Shown piece by piece: positions 34,272 through 43,366 of a stretch of 64,000 nucleotides of DNA. The notes beneath the pieces are model-generated. The model was not told where the DNA came from, ran no database searches, and worked only from the letters and a program-made list of their open reading frames with translations. The position numbers and the translations under genes were made by a program. Position 1 is the stretch's first letter; every line of letters starts with the position of its first letter. The stretch comes from CAZQRW01 sp964596115 (GTDB lineage: Bacteria; Hydrothermota; UBA3072; B12-G15), in NCBI GenBank assembly GCA_964596115.1, contig CAZQRW010000003.1:10486-74485 (forward strand), read 5' to 3'.

Positions 34272-35601
34272 TGATATATCCCAGGACTATATTTTCGATT
34301 TCTTTTAACCTTTCCGGGGTTTTTGCTTCGAAACGAGCCACAATGACAGGTTGAGTATTTGACGCCCTGACGAGTCCCCAACCATCTTTAAATTTAATCC
34401 TTGCACCATCGATATCTATAACAGGAAAATTTTTGCTGAAATGATTCTTTACATCCTCGACAATTTTCCATTTTTTATTTTCACTTGTTTCTAATCTAAT
34501 TTCAGGCGTAGAATAGTATGCTGGTATCTCAGAAAGCATCTCTGAGATAGTTTTATCTGAACGAGATAATATTTCGTAAAGTTTGGCTGAAGCAAAAATC
34601 GCATCATCATAGCCATAATAGTCACCGGCACAAAAAATATGGCCACTCATTTCACCTGCAAGTGGAGCATTTAATTGTTTCATCTTTGCCTTAATGAGTG
34701 AATGGCCTGTTTTCCACATAACGGGTCTTCCACCGATTGATTCAATATACTCTTCGACTCCCTGTGAACATTTTACATCAAAAATGACATAGGAATTTGG
34801 AAATCTTTTGATAGCATATTTTGCGAAAATGGCAAGTATTTTATCGCCCCATACTATATTTCCCTTTTCGTCTATAACACCTATCCTGTCAGCATCCCCA
34901 TCATATCCAACCCCAATATCTGCTTTATTCTCAATTACCTCCTGTTTTAAGGATTCCATATATTCAGGAATAGTTGGATCAGGGAGATGGGCGGGAAATC
35001 TTCCATCTGGTTCACAGTTTATACACTCAATAGAAGCTCCAAGTTTATTAAATATTTTCTTCGCAATGATTCCCCCTGTTCCATTGCCAGGATCGATTAC
35101 AATTTTCAGTTTTTTTAAAGGATAAATAATGGATAAAACCTTACTTATATAATCTTCTGAGAAATCTTTCGTTGTTTTCTTACCTTTACCTTCAAGAAAT
35201 TCCTTGTTTAATATCATTTTTTTTAATATTTGAATATCCTCTCCATAAAGTGTCCGTTCGCCTAACATAATTTTGAATCCATTGTATTCAATAGGATTAT
35301 GGCTACCAGTGATCATTATCCCGCCATTCAGGTTGAAATGTATAACAGAAAAGTATAATAGCGGTGTTGGAACCATTCCAATAGAAATAACGTTTACACC
35401 TGTTGACGTTATCCCATCACATAGTGCATCATTAAGCCTGGGGGAACTTAGTCTTGCGTCATAACCTACTGCAACCTCAAGACCTTTATTTTTTCTCACG
35501 AGTGTGCCATATGCCCGCCCTAAACTAAACGTAAAGGCATCAGTTAATTCCGAATCAGCTATTCCTCTTATATCATACATTCTAAAAATAGTATCAAACA
35601 T
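34249..35601 (-). CDS. Phosphomannomutase/phosphoglucomutase
   Basis: A 450-residue alpha-D-phosphohexomutase interconverting hexose 1- and 6-phosphates for polysaccharide and LPS synthesis. The phosphoserine is S100 in MITGSHNPIEYNGFK, the Mg loop is DGDADRIGV, the sugar-specificity loop is GEMSGH, and the phosphate site is WGLVRASNTQPVIVARFEAK. The N-terminal FRMYDIRGIAD is typical of the AlgC/ManB branch. It heads the four-gene minus-strand operon and has a leadered message with GGGGAGAAA before ATG 35601. Confidence 0.9.
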   Translation of the reverse strand: MFDTIFRMYDIRGIADSELTDAFTFSLGRAYGTLVRKNKGLEVAVGYDARLSSPRLNDALCDGITSTGVNVISIGMVPTPLLYFSVIHFNLNGGIMITGSHNPIEYNGFKIMLGERTLYGEDIQILKKMILNKEFLEGKGKKTTKDFSEDYISKVLSIIYPLKKLKIVIDPGNGTGGIIAKKIFNKLGASIECINCEPDGRFPAHLPDPTIPEYMESLKQEVIENKADIGVGYDGDADRIGVIDEKGNIVWGDKILAIFAKYAIKRFPNSYVIFDVKCSQGVEEYIESIGGRPVMWKTGHSLIKAKMKQLNAPLAGEMSGHIFCAGDYYGYDDAIFASAKLYEILSRSDKTISEMLSEIPAYYSTPEIRLETSENKKWKIVEDVKNHFSKNFPVIDIDGARIKFKDGWGLVRASNTQPVIVARFEAKTPERLKEIENIVLGYINERKDQL

Positions 35602-35919
35602 TTTCTCCCCAGGTAAAAAAATACCTCAAACGTTAGTTTTACTATAATAATACTATCTTGTCTTCTCTATTTCAACATAATTATATATGAAGTTACAAAG
35701 TATGTCAATAACATATTAGATTATTGTTATTACTATTTATAGATGTCACATTAGAGAAGGTATAGAAAATGCAGAAGTGAGAAGTGGGAATGCGGAAGTC
35801 ATAAAGACCGTGAGGCTTTTCTTTTTATCTTGACTTCTACCTTGCTGCTCTCTCTACTTTACTTCTACCTTCTCCTGTGTAACATTTTTTTATAATAATC
35901 ACACAAAATAAAATATTTC
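35602..35919. other. Gene-free interval between divergent operons
   Basis: About 320 bp. It holds the phosphomannomutase promoter on the minus strand (35647-35675). From about 35770 to 35880 a purine-rich arm (CAGAAGTGAGAAGTGGGAA, GCGGAAGTC) faces a pyrimidine-rich arm (TTGACTTCTACC, TTTACTTCTACCTTCTCC), an imperfect long inverted repeat. No ORF or tRNA is visible. Confidence 0.5.
35647..35675 (-). promoter_or_regulatory. Promoter of the phosphomannomutase-HD-GYP operon
   Basis: Minus strand TTGAAA (35670-35675), 17-nt spacer, TATTAT (35647-35652); a second TATTAT overlaps 3 bp downstream. Leader of about 40 nt with a GGGGAGAAA ribosome site. Confidence 0.55.
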
Positions 35920-35947
35920 TTGACTTTGTATTAAGAATCTTTAAAAT
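35920..35947 (+). promoter_or_regulatory. Promoter of the accB-to-recX operon
   Basis: TTGACT (35920-35925), 16-nt spacer, TAAAAT (35942-35947), leading into GAGAGGTGA and ATG 35968. No other consensus promoter is obvious before recX. Confidence 0.6.
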
Positions 35948-35967
35948 ATATACAAAGAGAGGTGAGT

Positions 35968-36426
35968 ATGAAAATAGAATTTATACGAAGGCTTATTAAA
36001 GTTGTAGAGGAGAGTAATATAAATGAAATTGAAATTTCCAGATTTGGAACAAGGATAAAAATAAGTAAGAATGGCAGTGTGATTGAAACCGAGGTAGCCA
36101 AATCTCCTGGAAAACAAAAGAAAACTAAGGTGCAAGAAAATATTGAAGAGGTAAGGGAAGAGGAACGAAAAGAACAGAGAAACCTTACTCCAATAAAATC
36201 CCCTATGGTGGGGACATTTTACAGGGCACCTGCACCGAATGCACCGCCTTTTGTTGAGGTTGGTGATATGGTTAAGCCAGGTCAAACAGTATGTATAATA
36301 GAAGCCATGAAATTGATGAATGAAATTACTGCAGATATAGCTGGTAGGGTTGTTGAGATATTGGTCAAGAATGAAGAGCCTGTAGAGTACGGTCAAGAAT
36401 TATTCCTAATTGAACCTGTTTCATAA
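35968..36426 (+). CDS. accB: Biotin carboxyl carrier protein
   Basis: Carries the biotin that is carboxylated by AccC, for acetyl-CoA (or another acyl-CoA) carboxylase. The 152-residue protein has the acidic N-terminal helix and a ~40-residue charged linker. A biotinyl domain follows with IKSPMVGTFYRAPAP and the biotinyl lysine K115 in IEAMKLMNEI. The end VEYGQELFLIEP is standard. ATG 35968 follows GAGAGGTGA; GTG 35962 is in frame but sits within that site. First gene of the long operon; accC follows but is separated by pilT. Confidence 0.93.
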   Translation: MKIEFIRRLIKVVEESNINEIEISRFGTRIKISKNGSVIETEVAKSPGKQKKTKVQENIEEVREEERKEQRNLTPIKSPMVGTFYRAPAPNAPPFVEVGDMVKPGQTVCIIEAMKLMNEITADIAGRVVEILVKNEEPVEYGQELFLIEPVS

Positions 36427-36437
36427 GGAGGAATACC

Positions 36438-37523
36438 ATGGAACTAAAAAATCTCCTTGCAAAAATGATAAAGTTGGAGGCTTCAGACTTACATCTAAAG
36501 GTTGGTAGTCCTCCTGTAATGAGAATAAATGGTAGCCTTACTGCACTTAATATGGAGCCTTTGTCTAATGATGATTTAAGGAAAGCCGCTGCCTCATTGA
36601 TGACAAAGGAACAGCAGGAAAAATTTTCAAAACAGAAAGAGGCAGATTTTGCTATTGGGTTAAAGGGTCTTGCAAGATTCAGAGTAAATATATACGTTCA
36701 GAGAGGGAGTATTGCAATCGCAATGAGGATAATACCTCACCAGATAAAAACAATTGAAGAATTGAATCTCCCAGGTGTATTGAGAGATTTTTCAATGAGA
36801 CCGAGGGGTCTTGTTCTCGCAACTGGTACAACAGGTTCTGGAAAATCAACAACACTTGCAGCAATGATAGAACATATTAATTTGAATGTGAATAAACATA
36901 TTATAACAGTTGAGGATCCTATTGAATATCTTTTTAAGGATAAAAAATCTATTATTTCTCAAAGAGAGGTCGGAAGTGATACAAACTCTTTTGGCAATTC
37001 CCTTCGCTATATTCTAAGACAAGATCCTGACGTTATAATGATCGGTGAAATCAGGGATGTTGAAACAATGGATATTGCTCTAAAGGCTGCTGATACAGGT
37101 CATCTTGTATTTTCTACGCTTCATACACTAAATGCTGCTGAGACAATAAACAGAATAATAAGTTTTTATCCACCCTATCAACAGCAACATATAAGAGTGC
37201 TTCTTTCAGCTACCCTTGTTGGCGTTATATCACTCAGACTTCTTCCAACTAAAGATGGCAAGGGAAGAATGCCTGCAACTGAGATACTTGTTGCAACACC
37301 CCTGATAAGGGAATACCTTCTGGATGAAGTTAAGACATTAAAAATTCCAGACGCAATTGTAGAGGGTGACCAGTATGGTATGCATTCTTTTGACCAGTCT
37401 ATCATGGAGTATTATAAACGTGGTGTAATCGATTTAGAAACTGCCATTGAAAATGTAACAAATCCTGATGAATTTAAGATGAAATTAAAGGGTATAGAAA
37501 CGATGCAAGCGGGGTGGGGATAG
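36438..37523 (+). CDS. pilT: Twitching motility ATPase PilT
   Basis: Hexameric ATPase that retracts type IV pili. The 361-residue protein has the PilT N-terminal KMIKLEASDLHLKVGSPPVMRI, Walker A GTTGSGKST (130-138), the Asp box ITVEDPIEYLF, Walker B region VIMIGEIRDVETMDIALKAADTGH, and the His box FSTLHTLNAAETINRI. The PilT-specific end AIENVTNPDEFKMKL is present. A strong AAGGAGG precedes ATG 36438. It is inserted between accB and accC, which are usually adjacent. Retraction would be a plausible output for the MglA/chemosensory genes downstream. Confidence 0.93.
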   Translation: MELKNLLAKMIKLEASDLHLKVGSPPVMRINGSLTALNMEPLSNDDLRKAAASLMTKEQQEKFSKQKEADFAIGLKGLARFRVNIYVQRGSIAIAMRIIPHQIKTIEELNLPGVLRDFSMRPRGLVLATGTTGSGKSTTLAAMIEHINLNVNKHIITVEDPIEYLFKDKKSIISQREVGSDTNSFGNSLRYILRQDPDVIMIGEIRDVETMDIALKAADTGHLVFSTLHTLNAAETINRIISFYPPYQQQHIRVLLSATLVGVISLRLLPTKDGKGRMPATEILVATPLIREYLLDEVKTLKIPDAIVEGDQYGMHSFDQSIMEYYKRGVIDLETAIENVTNPDEFKMKLKGIETMQAGWG

Positions 37524-37528
37524 AATTA

Positions 37529-38869
37529 ATGATAAAGAAACTTCTTGTTGCAAATAGAGGAGAGATTGCTGTTAGAATTATAAGAGCAGCCAAAGAGCTC
37601 GGAATTGCCACTGTCGCCGTATTTTCCGAAGGCGACGAAAATGCCCTACATGTATATCTCGCAGATGAGTCCATCAGAATCGGCCCAGCTCAACCAGCCA
37701 GGAGTTATCTAAATATACCAATGATTATTGCAGCTGCAGAAGTAACAGGTGCAGATGCTATTCATCCCGGGTACGGTTTCCTTGCAGAAAACCCTGTATT
37801 TGCTGATACTTGTATTACAAGTGGTTTTATTTTTGTTGGACCATCTCCTGCATCAATTTCAAAGATGGGAGATAAGTCAGAGGCGAAACGAACTATGAAA
37901 AATGCAGGTGTACCTGTTATTCCAGGTAGTGATGGTCCAGTATTAAAAGTAGAAAAAGCCCTTGAGATAGCTGATTCTACGGGATATCCAGTAATCATTA
38001 AAGCTGTAAGTGGGGGAGGAGGTAGGGGTATGAGAATTGCACGAGATGCAAAGGAGTTATCTTCTTCCTTCAGAATGGCTATGTCGGAAGCAGAGGCATC
38101 TTTCGGTGATGGAAGACTCTATATTGAAAAATATATTGAAAATCCCAGGCATATTGAGGTACAAATTTTAGGAGATAAAGATGGGAATATCATTCATTTA
38201 GGCGAGAGAGAGTGTTCTATTCAAAGAAGACACCAAAAGCTACTGGAAGAGTCACCCTCTACGATTGTTACGCCAGAGACGAGGAAGAAAATGGGTAACA
38301 TAGCGATACAGGGAGCGAAATCTATAGGTTATTATTCAGCTGGAACTATGGAATTTATTATGGATAAAAAGAAAAAATTTTATTTTATGGAAATGAATAC
38401 AAGGATTCAAGTTGAACACCCTGTTACTGAACTGGTTACAGGAATCGATATTGTGAAGGAGCAAATTAAGATTGCGATGGGAGAGAAGATTACTTATAGA
38501 CAGAAAGACGTAAAATTTAATGGTCATTCAATAGAGGTTAGGATTAACGCAGAAAACCCTTCGTCTGGTTTTGTACCTAGCGTTGGTAAAATAGAAAATC
38601 TGCATATTCCAGGTGGACCTGGAATCAGGGTGGATACCCATATTTATCAGGGATATCAAATCCCTTCATTTTATGACTCTCTTTTAATGAAATTAGTTTC
38701 GTATGGTATTGATAGAAATGAATCAATCAATCGAATGAGAAGGGCTTTAAATGAGATTATAATTGAAGGTGTTGATACTACTATACCACTTCACAAAAAG
38801 ATAATTGATAGTGAGGGTTTTCAAAAAGGAGAAATAGATACTGAATATATCAAGAAATTGGGATATTAA
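37529..38869 (+). CDS. accC: Biotin carboxylase
   Basis: ATP-dependent carboxylation of biotin on AccB. The 446-residue protein begins MIKKLLVANRGEIAVRI, contains HPGYGFLAEN, the ATP-grasp glycine loop SGGGGRGMRI, ERECSIQRRHQK, and the catalytic NTRIQVEHPVTE. The start is ATG 37529, 5 nt after the pilT stop; GTG 37514 is in frame but would add a non-conserved MGIEL and lies inside pilT. No carboxyltransferase subunits are in the window, so it cannot be said which acyl-CoA is carboxylated. Confidence 0.95.
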   Translation: MIKKLLVANRGEIAVRIIRAAKELGIATVAVFSEGDENALHVYLADESIRIGPAQPARSYLNIPMIIAAAEVTGADAIHPGYGFLAENPVFADTCITSGFIFVGPSPASISKMGDKSEAKRTMKNAGVPVIPGSDGPVLKVEKALEIADSTGYPVIIKAVSGGGGRGMRIARDAKELSSSFRMAMSEAEASFGDGRLYIEKYIENPRHIEVQILGDKDGNIIHLGERECSIQRRHQKLLEESPSTIVTPETRKKMGNIAIQGAKSIGYYSAGTMEFIMDKKKKFYFMEMNTRIQVEHPVTELVTGIDIVKEQIKIAMGEKITYRQKDVKFNGHSIEVRINAENPSSGFVPSVGKIENLHIPGGPGIRVDTHIYQGYQIPSFYDSLLMKLVSYGIDRNESINRMRRALNEIIIEGVDTTIPLHKKIIDSEGFQKGEIDTEYIKKLGY

Positions 38870-39473
38870 GATTATTGGGATTACTGATAGGAAATATCTT
38901 GGAGAAAACATAGAGAAAGGTGTAGAACTCGCCCTTAAGGGTGGAATAAAAGCTATCCAATACAGGGAGAAAGAGATGGATGATAGATATAAATACAAAA
39001 AGGCTTTGGTGTTAAGAGAATTATGTGATAATTATGGTGCTATCTTAATTGTAAATGACAGGCCTGATATAGCAATTCTCTCCCATTCACATGGTGTTCA
39101 TCTTGGGCAGAGTGATTTACCTGTTGATAAAGTGAGAGGAATATTCCAGGGTTTAATTGGGGTTAGTGTTGGGAATAAAAAAGAAGCGGAAGAGGCTGAG
39201 GTAAAGGGTGCAGATTATTTAGGGTTAGGAGCGTTTTATCATAGTAATACAAAACAAGATATAGCAGAGGTAGAGGATAAGGTTGTTAAAGAAATAAAAA
39301 AAAGTGTGAAAATCCCTGTCATTGCCATTGGGGGCATCAATATTAGTAATGTTAGAGCTGTAATGAAGAAGGGTGTGGATGGGATTGCTCTTAGTGAAGG
39401 ATTATTTACAGGAGATATTTTTGTAAATGCCTCAAGATTGGTTGATTTGGTAAATAAATATGTCTCTCATTAA
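38841..39473 (+). CDS. thiE: Thiamine-phosphate synthase with non-ATG start
   Basis: Joins the thiazole and pyrimidine moieties of thiamine. Conserved blocks are GITDRKYL, GGIKAIQYREK, LIVNDRPDIA, GVHLGQSDLP, GVSVGN, ADYLGLGAFYHSNTK, IPVIAIGGIN and GVDGIALSEGLF. The first ATG in frame (38976) lies after the essential N-terminal strand and REK motif, so translation must begin earlier. The frame is open from 38838 but holds no ATG, GTG or TTG. CTG 38841, 9 nt after AAAAAGGAG, is my choice (210 residues). ATT 38865, overlapping the accC stop, is the alternative (202 residues). No other thiamine genes are adjacent. Confidence 0.8.
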   Translation: MNISRNWDIKIIGITDRKYLGENIEKGVELALKGGIKAIQYREKEMDDRYKYKKALVLRELCDNYGAILIVNDRPDIAILSHSHGVHLGQSDLPVDKVRGIFQGLIGVSVGNKKEAEEAEVKGADYLGLGAFYHSNTKQDIAEVEDKVVKEIKKSVKIPVIAIGGINISNVRAVMKKGVDGIALSEGLFTGDIFVNASRLVDLVNKYVSH

Positions 39474-40056
39474 GTACGCGTCAAAAGAAATTACATGTAA
39501 AATTGTATACTACGGGCCGGGTAGAGCTGGTAAGACTACAAATTTAAAATTTCTATTTACGAAGATTCCTGTGGATAAAAAAAGCGACCTCGTATCCCTT
39601 GCAACTGAATCAGATAGAACACTATTTTTTGATTTTTTACCCATAGAACTTGGTAATTTTCGTGGTTTCAGAACGAGATTTCAGCTTTATACAGTTCCTG
39701 GCCAGGTATATTACGATTCGACAAGAAGACTTGTACTTCAGGGTGCAGATGGCATTGTTTTCGTTGCCGATTCTTCAGATTCAAGATTTGAGGATAATAT
39801 CGTTAGTATGGAAAATATGATTGAAAATATGGAAAAAAACGGATTGTCAGTGGATGAAGTCCCGATTGTTATACAATACAATAAAAGAGATTTACCCGAT
39901 GTAGTTTCGGTATCACAACTTGAAAAGTCATTGAATCCAAACGGATTTAAGTATTTTGAGTCAATAGCAATTAAAGGTGAAGGCGTAGCATCCACATTCA
40001 AAGAAATTGGGATGCAGGTTTTAAAATCAATAAAAATGAAATTGGGGCTTGAATGA
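39460..40056 (+). CDS. mglA: MglA-type Ras-like GTPase
   Basis: Small GTPase that sets cell polarity and directs motility machinery in Myxococcus and Thermus. The 198-residue protein has the P-loop GPGRAGKT (19-26), the switch region SDLVSLATESDRTLFFDFLPIELG that is diagnostic of MglA, the G3 region as TVPGQVYYD (TxPGQ in place of DxxGQ, normal for MglA), and the base-specifying QYNKRDLP (NKRD). It overlaps thiE by 14 nt and the double-AAA+ gene by 4 nt. No MglB (roadblock GAP) is seen next to it, which is unusual. Confidence 0.92.
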   Translation: MSLIKYASKEITCKIVYYGPGRAGKTTNLKFLFTKIPVDKKSDLVSLATESDRTLFFDFLPIELGNFRGFRTRFQLYTVPGQVYYDSTRRLVLQGADGIVFVADSSDSRFEDNIVSMENMIENMEKNGLSVDEVPIVIQYNKRDLPDVVSVSQLEKSLNPNGFKYFESIAIKGEGVASTFKEIGMQVLKSIKMKLGLE

Positions 40057-41768
40057 TCATTTCGAATTTTAATAAGGAAGCAGCAAAGGCAATTCAGTTT
40101 GCCTGTGAAAGAAAAAGTGAATATAATCCTATATACATATATGGCCAAAGGGGTAGTGGTAAGACTGAGATAATTAAAGAGATATTCAATAAATTTAAAG
40201 GCAAAAAAATGATTTTGACTCCTTCGGAATTCTGTGAAAAAAGCATTGAGGATATTAATAGAAATGATCTGCTTATTATTGAGGATATTGGTTTAATAAG
40301 ACCCAATAAAGAGAACGAAAAAAAACTTATTTCCTTGATGAATAAATTTTTTGAAGAAGGTAGACAGATCGTATTAACGGGTGTATATGAGCCTGATAAG
40401 CTTCCTTTTAATGAAGAGATCGTGAACAAAATAAAAAGGGGTATAACCCTGAAGATATACCCACTTGATGACGAAGATAAAAAATTATTATTTAGAAATT
40501 ATGCCCCAGATTTAGATGAAGGTATGCAGCAGAACATTCTTAAAAGCGAGGTTTCAACTGTCAAGGAATTTTTTGGATATCTCAATAATATCAGGACTTA
40601 TAAGAAGAAAGAAGGGGAGAAACCACTTACGCAATCCAATGTATTTAAGGAATTTATAAAAGAGATTGAAAATGATATGCCAGAAACCCTCAAGAAGGGT
40701 TCAGTAGAGGAAGAGCTGAGGGAAGAGTATAGAGCCAAATTGTATGTTTGGAAAATGAAGGGTTTTCGATGTGATAGAGTTGAATCAGTAATTGATGGTA
40801 ATATTGAGGATATAACCAGGGAGTTTGTAACATTTACAACAAATGTGCAGAGGTTGATTGAGTTACAGAGAAGGTATGGAAGTATTGATCAATCTATTAT
40901 TCCGAAAGAAGAAAAAAGCCAGATAGAGGAGCGTCTTTTTAACCCTGAAGACATTCCCGAACTGGAAGAGACAATAGCACGATATGAATTGCTTTCAGAA
41001 ATAAGAAGGAATGTTGCCAAATATATTAATTGGGATAAATCTTTTGATGATTATGTGGTTAGTGAACCCAATAAAGAGGCATACGATTTTGTAATTGACA
41101 TCATAGATAATCCACGACAGAAGGGGGTATACTTAATTGAGGGTTGTATGGGCTGTGGAAAAACAGAGATTGTAAACCTTCTTGCACAGGGGCTTTTCAA
41201 AATGTATCCTGATGTTACCTTTTTGTTTTACAAATTTGAATATTTGATTTCAAGAGATTATCCGGAGTATATTAGCGAAAACATTGATGTGATACTTATA
41301 GATGATGTTGATATGTTTATAAATAAATCTGGGTGGGAGAAATTTGAATCTATTATCAATAGATGTAGTAATAGGTTGTGTATCTTTACTCTTACAAAGT
41401 ATCCCAGAGCTGAAAAATTTAATGAATATGTTGATAACTCACGTATAGTTAAGATCCGCAAACCAGATAGACGCATTCTAAAAAAAATGTTAGAGGACGT
41501 TGAAAATATCAAAGGAATTGATTTAACGCTCGAGACAGAAAAAGACATATTGGATAAAGCAAAAGGTGGATTTTATGACCTTGAGGCACTGGTATCTTTA
41601 CAACTAAGTAAGGGGTTGAGTAGGGAAGAGACGACGGATTTAAGAGAAAAATCTATAAAAAACAGACCCGAAGCAATAGATAAACTCAAAAGGAGGGGGC
41701 ATGAATTGATAGATGGCATAGCGCAGGAGTTTCAGGACGATGATTTCAGATTGGGTAAGGAGATATAA
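40053..41768 (+). CDS. Protein with two DnaA-like AAA+ modules
   Basis: A 571-residue protein with two ATPase modules joined by a helical region. Module 1 (about 1-195) has Walker A GQRGSGKT (31-38) and Walker B LLIIED (73-78). Module 2 (about 335-530) has Walker A GCMGCGKT (364-371) and Walker B VILIDDVD (413-420). The middle (205-330) is a coiled-coil-like segment: KLYVWKMKGFRCDRVESVID, a run of FTTNVQRLIELQRRYGSID, then FNPEDIPELEETI. The AAA+ parts resemble the DnaA/Hda type but there is no DnaA DNA-binding domain. It overlaps MglA and the DUF4388 gene by 4 and 1 nt. Inference: an ATP-driven scaffold or localisation factor for the MglA system. Confidence 0.75.
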   Translation: MIISNFNKEAAKAIQFACERKSEYNPIYIYGQRGSGKTEIIKEIFNKFKGKKMILTPSEFCEKSIEDINRNDLLIIEDIGLIRPNKENEKKLISLMNKFFEEGRQIVLTGVYEPDKLPFNEEIVNKIKRGITLKIYPLDDEDKKLLFRNYAPDLDEGMQQNILKSEVSTVKEFFGYLNNIRTYKKKEGEKPLTQSNVFKEFIKEIENDMPETLKKGSVEEELREEYRAKLYVWKMKGFRCDRVESVIDGNIEDITREFVTFTTNVQRLIELQRRYGSIDQSIIPKEEKSQIEERLFNPEDIPELEETIARYELLSEIRRNVAKYINWDKSFDDYVVSEPNKEAYDFVIDIIDNPRQKGVYLIEGCMGCGKTEIVNLLAQGLFKMYPDVTFLFYKFEYLISRDYPEYISENIDVILIDDVDMFINKSGWEKFESIINRCSNRLCIFTLTKYPRAEKFNEYVDNSRIVKIRKPDRRILKKMLEDVENIKGIDLTLETEKDILDKAKGGFYDLEALVSLQLSKGLSREETTDLREKSIKNRPEAIDKLKRRGHELIDGIAQEFQDDDFRLGKEI

Positions 41769-43366
41769 TGGCAATAAAAGGATCACTTAGAGAAGCATCC
41801 TTACCTGATGTGGTACAGATGCTGGCTTTAGGAAGAAAAACTGGTATTCTGAGTGTTACCAATGGTGAAATGCTTGCACATATTTACTTTGAAGAAGGCA
41901 AATTAACAGGGGCTGATATTGTCAATAGGGAAAATAAAGTAGGGGAGCTGCTGGTAAAGGCTGGTAAGATAACCCCTGAACAGCTTGACAGTGCACTGGA
42001 GAAACAAAAAAGTAGACGAGGTGTACCCATTGGGGAGATATTATATGAAATGGGGTTAATTGATGAGAAGACTCTTCAGGACGCATTAATAGGACAGATG
42101 AAAGAGACACTTTTTAATTTATTTTCCTGGAAAGACGGTCTTTTTAATTTCGAACCAGGCGAAAGTAAGGTTAAGAAAATAATTTCTATCAGCATAAAGG
42201 CAGAAGACTTACTTCTTGAAGCAGCAAGGCTCGCAGACGAGATTGGTGTTGTGGACCTACCTCCAGCAGATAGTATTCTTCAGAAGATGGGCGGTGTAAA
42301 TATTGAAGAACTCGATGAATTTGAAAGACAAGTATTTGAAGTCATTGATAATAAAAAAACAATGGAAGAAATCCTTTCCTCTATAAGTATGGATGAATTT
42401 GAGACGATGAAAGCAATTGGAAGATTAAAAAAGAAAGGTGTTATTACATCACGCAAGTTTACCAATATTGCGCCTGAGAAGGCGGCTTCAAAAATTGCTG
42501 AACATGAGAATCTTGGATTGGCGTTTCTACAGATGCATATGTATGAAGAAGCTGAGAGAGAATTCAAGAGGATTTTAGATTTTCGTCCCGATGATTACAG
42601 GGCAATGTTTTATCTTTCAATTATAAGGTATAAATTAGAAGATTACAAGGAAGCGGCAAGTCTTATAGAAAAAATTAAAGATAGTCAATTTGAACATCCA
42701 TATATTTACTCTAACCTTGCAGTTTATTATGAAAAACTTAACGATTTAAACAAGGCATTAACTTTAGTTGATCACGGGCTTCAGAGATGGAATTCAAATT
42801 TAGAACTTTTGTTAAATAGAGGTATAATTTTGATGAAAATGGGTCGATACGATGATGCTATCAATGCATTTAACAATCTTTTGAAGGTTAATAATGAAAA
42901 TACATATGCATATTTTTTTATAGCTCTAATAAATATACTCCAAAATAAGATTGAGCATGCATTAAATTTTTTACTTGATGGATTACGCTACAAACCAAAG
43001 TTTCCTGAGTACTATAATAATATTGCCCGTGTATACGAAGAAACTGCTGAGTTTGAAAAAGCAGAGGAGATGTATAAAAGGGGACTCGAAATAGATCCTG
43101 CGTATCAACTTATCCGACTTAATCTTGCTAATTTCTATTATAAAAATGGTTACTATTCATTAGCAGAGGAAGAATATCTTAAGCTTATTTCATCTGATTA
43201 TAAAAATGGGGATATATTTGCGAAACTTGGGAATATTTATTTTAAAAAGGGAAACAAAAAAGAGGCACTGCTTTATTGGGAAGAATCGCTTAAATTCAAT
43301 CCAGATGATTTGACTGTATTAAAGAATATAAAAATTGTAAAACAGGATTATGGATTGGGCATTTGA
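41768..43366 (+). CDS. DUF4388 (PatA-like) and TPR protein
   Basis: A 532-residue protein. Residues 1-120 form a DUF4388/PatA-type N-terminus (AIKGSLREASLPDVVQMLAL, TGILSVTNGEMLAHIYFEEG). It embeds a GspE-N-like unit, VGELLVKAGKITPEQLDSAL..IGEILYEMGLIDEKTLQDAL. A winged-helix-like stretch (IEELDEFERQVFEVIDNKKTMEEIL) follows, then about eight TPR repeats from ~233 to the end (AEREFKRILDFRPDDYRAMFYL, EKAEEMYKRGLEIDPAYQLIRL). DUF4388 proteins occur next to MglA and chemotaxis genes in Deltaproteobacteria and Thermus. No enzyme motif. It likely acts as an adaptor. It overlaps cheR by 17 nt. Confidence 0.85.
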   Translation: MAIKGSLREASLPDVVQMLALGRKTGILSVTNGEMLAHIYFEEGKLTGADIVNRENKVGELLVKAGKITPEQLDSALEKQKSRRGVPIGEILYEMGLIDEKTLQDALIGQMKETLFNLFSWKDGLFNFEPGESKVKKIISISIKAEDLLLEAARLADEIGVVDLPPADSILQKMGGVNIEELDEFERQVFEVIDNKKTMEEILSSISMDEFETMKAIGRLKKKGVITSRKFTNIAPEKAASKIAEHENLGLAFLQMHMYEEAEREFKRILDFRPDDYRAMFYLSIIRYKLEDYKEAASLIEKIKDSQFEHPYIYSNLAVYYEKLNDLNKALTLVDHGLQRWNSNLELLLNRGIILMKMGRYDDAINAFNNLLKVNNENTYAYFFIALINILQNKIEHALNFLLDGLRYKPKFPEYYNNIARVYEETAEFEKAEEMYKRGLEIDPAYQLIRLNLANFYYKNGYYSLAEEEYLKLISSDYKNGDIFAKLGNIYFKKGNKKEALLYWEESLKFNPDDLTVLKNIKIVKQDYGLGI

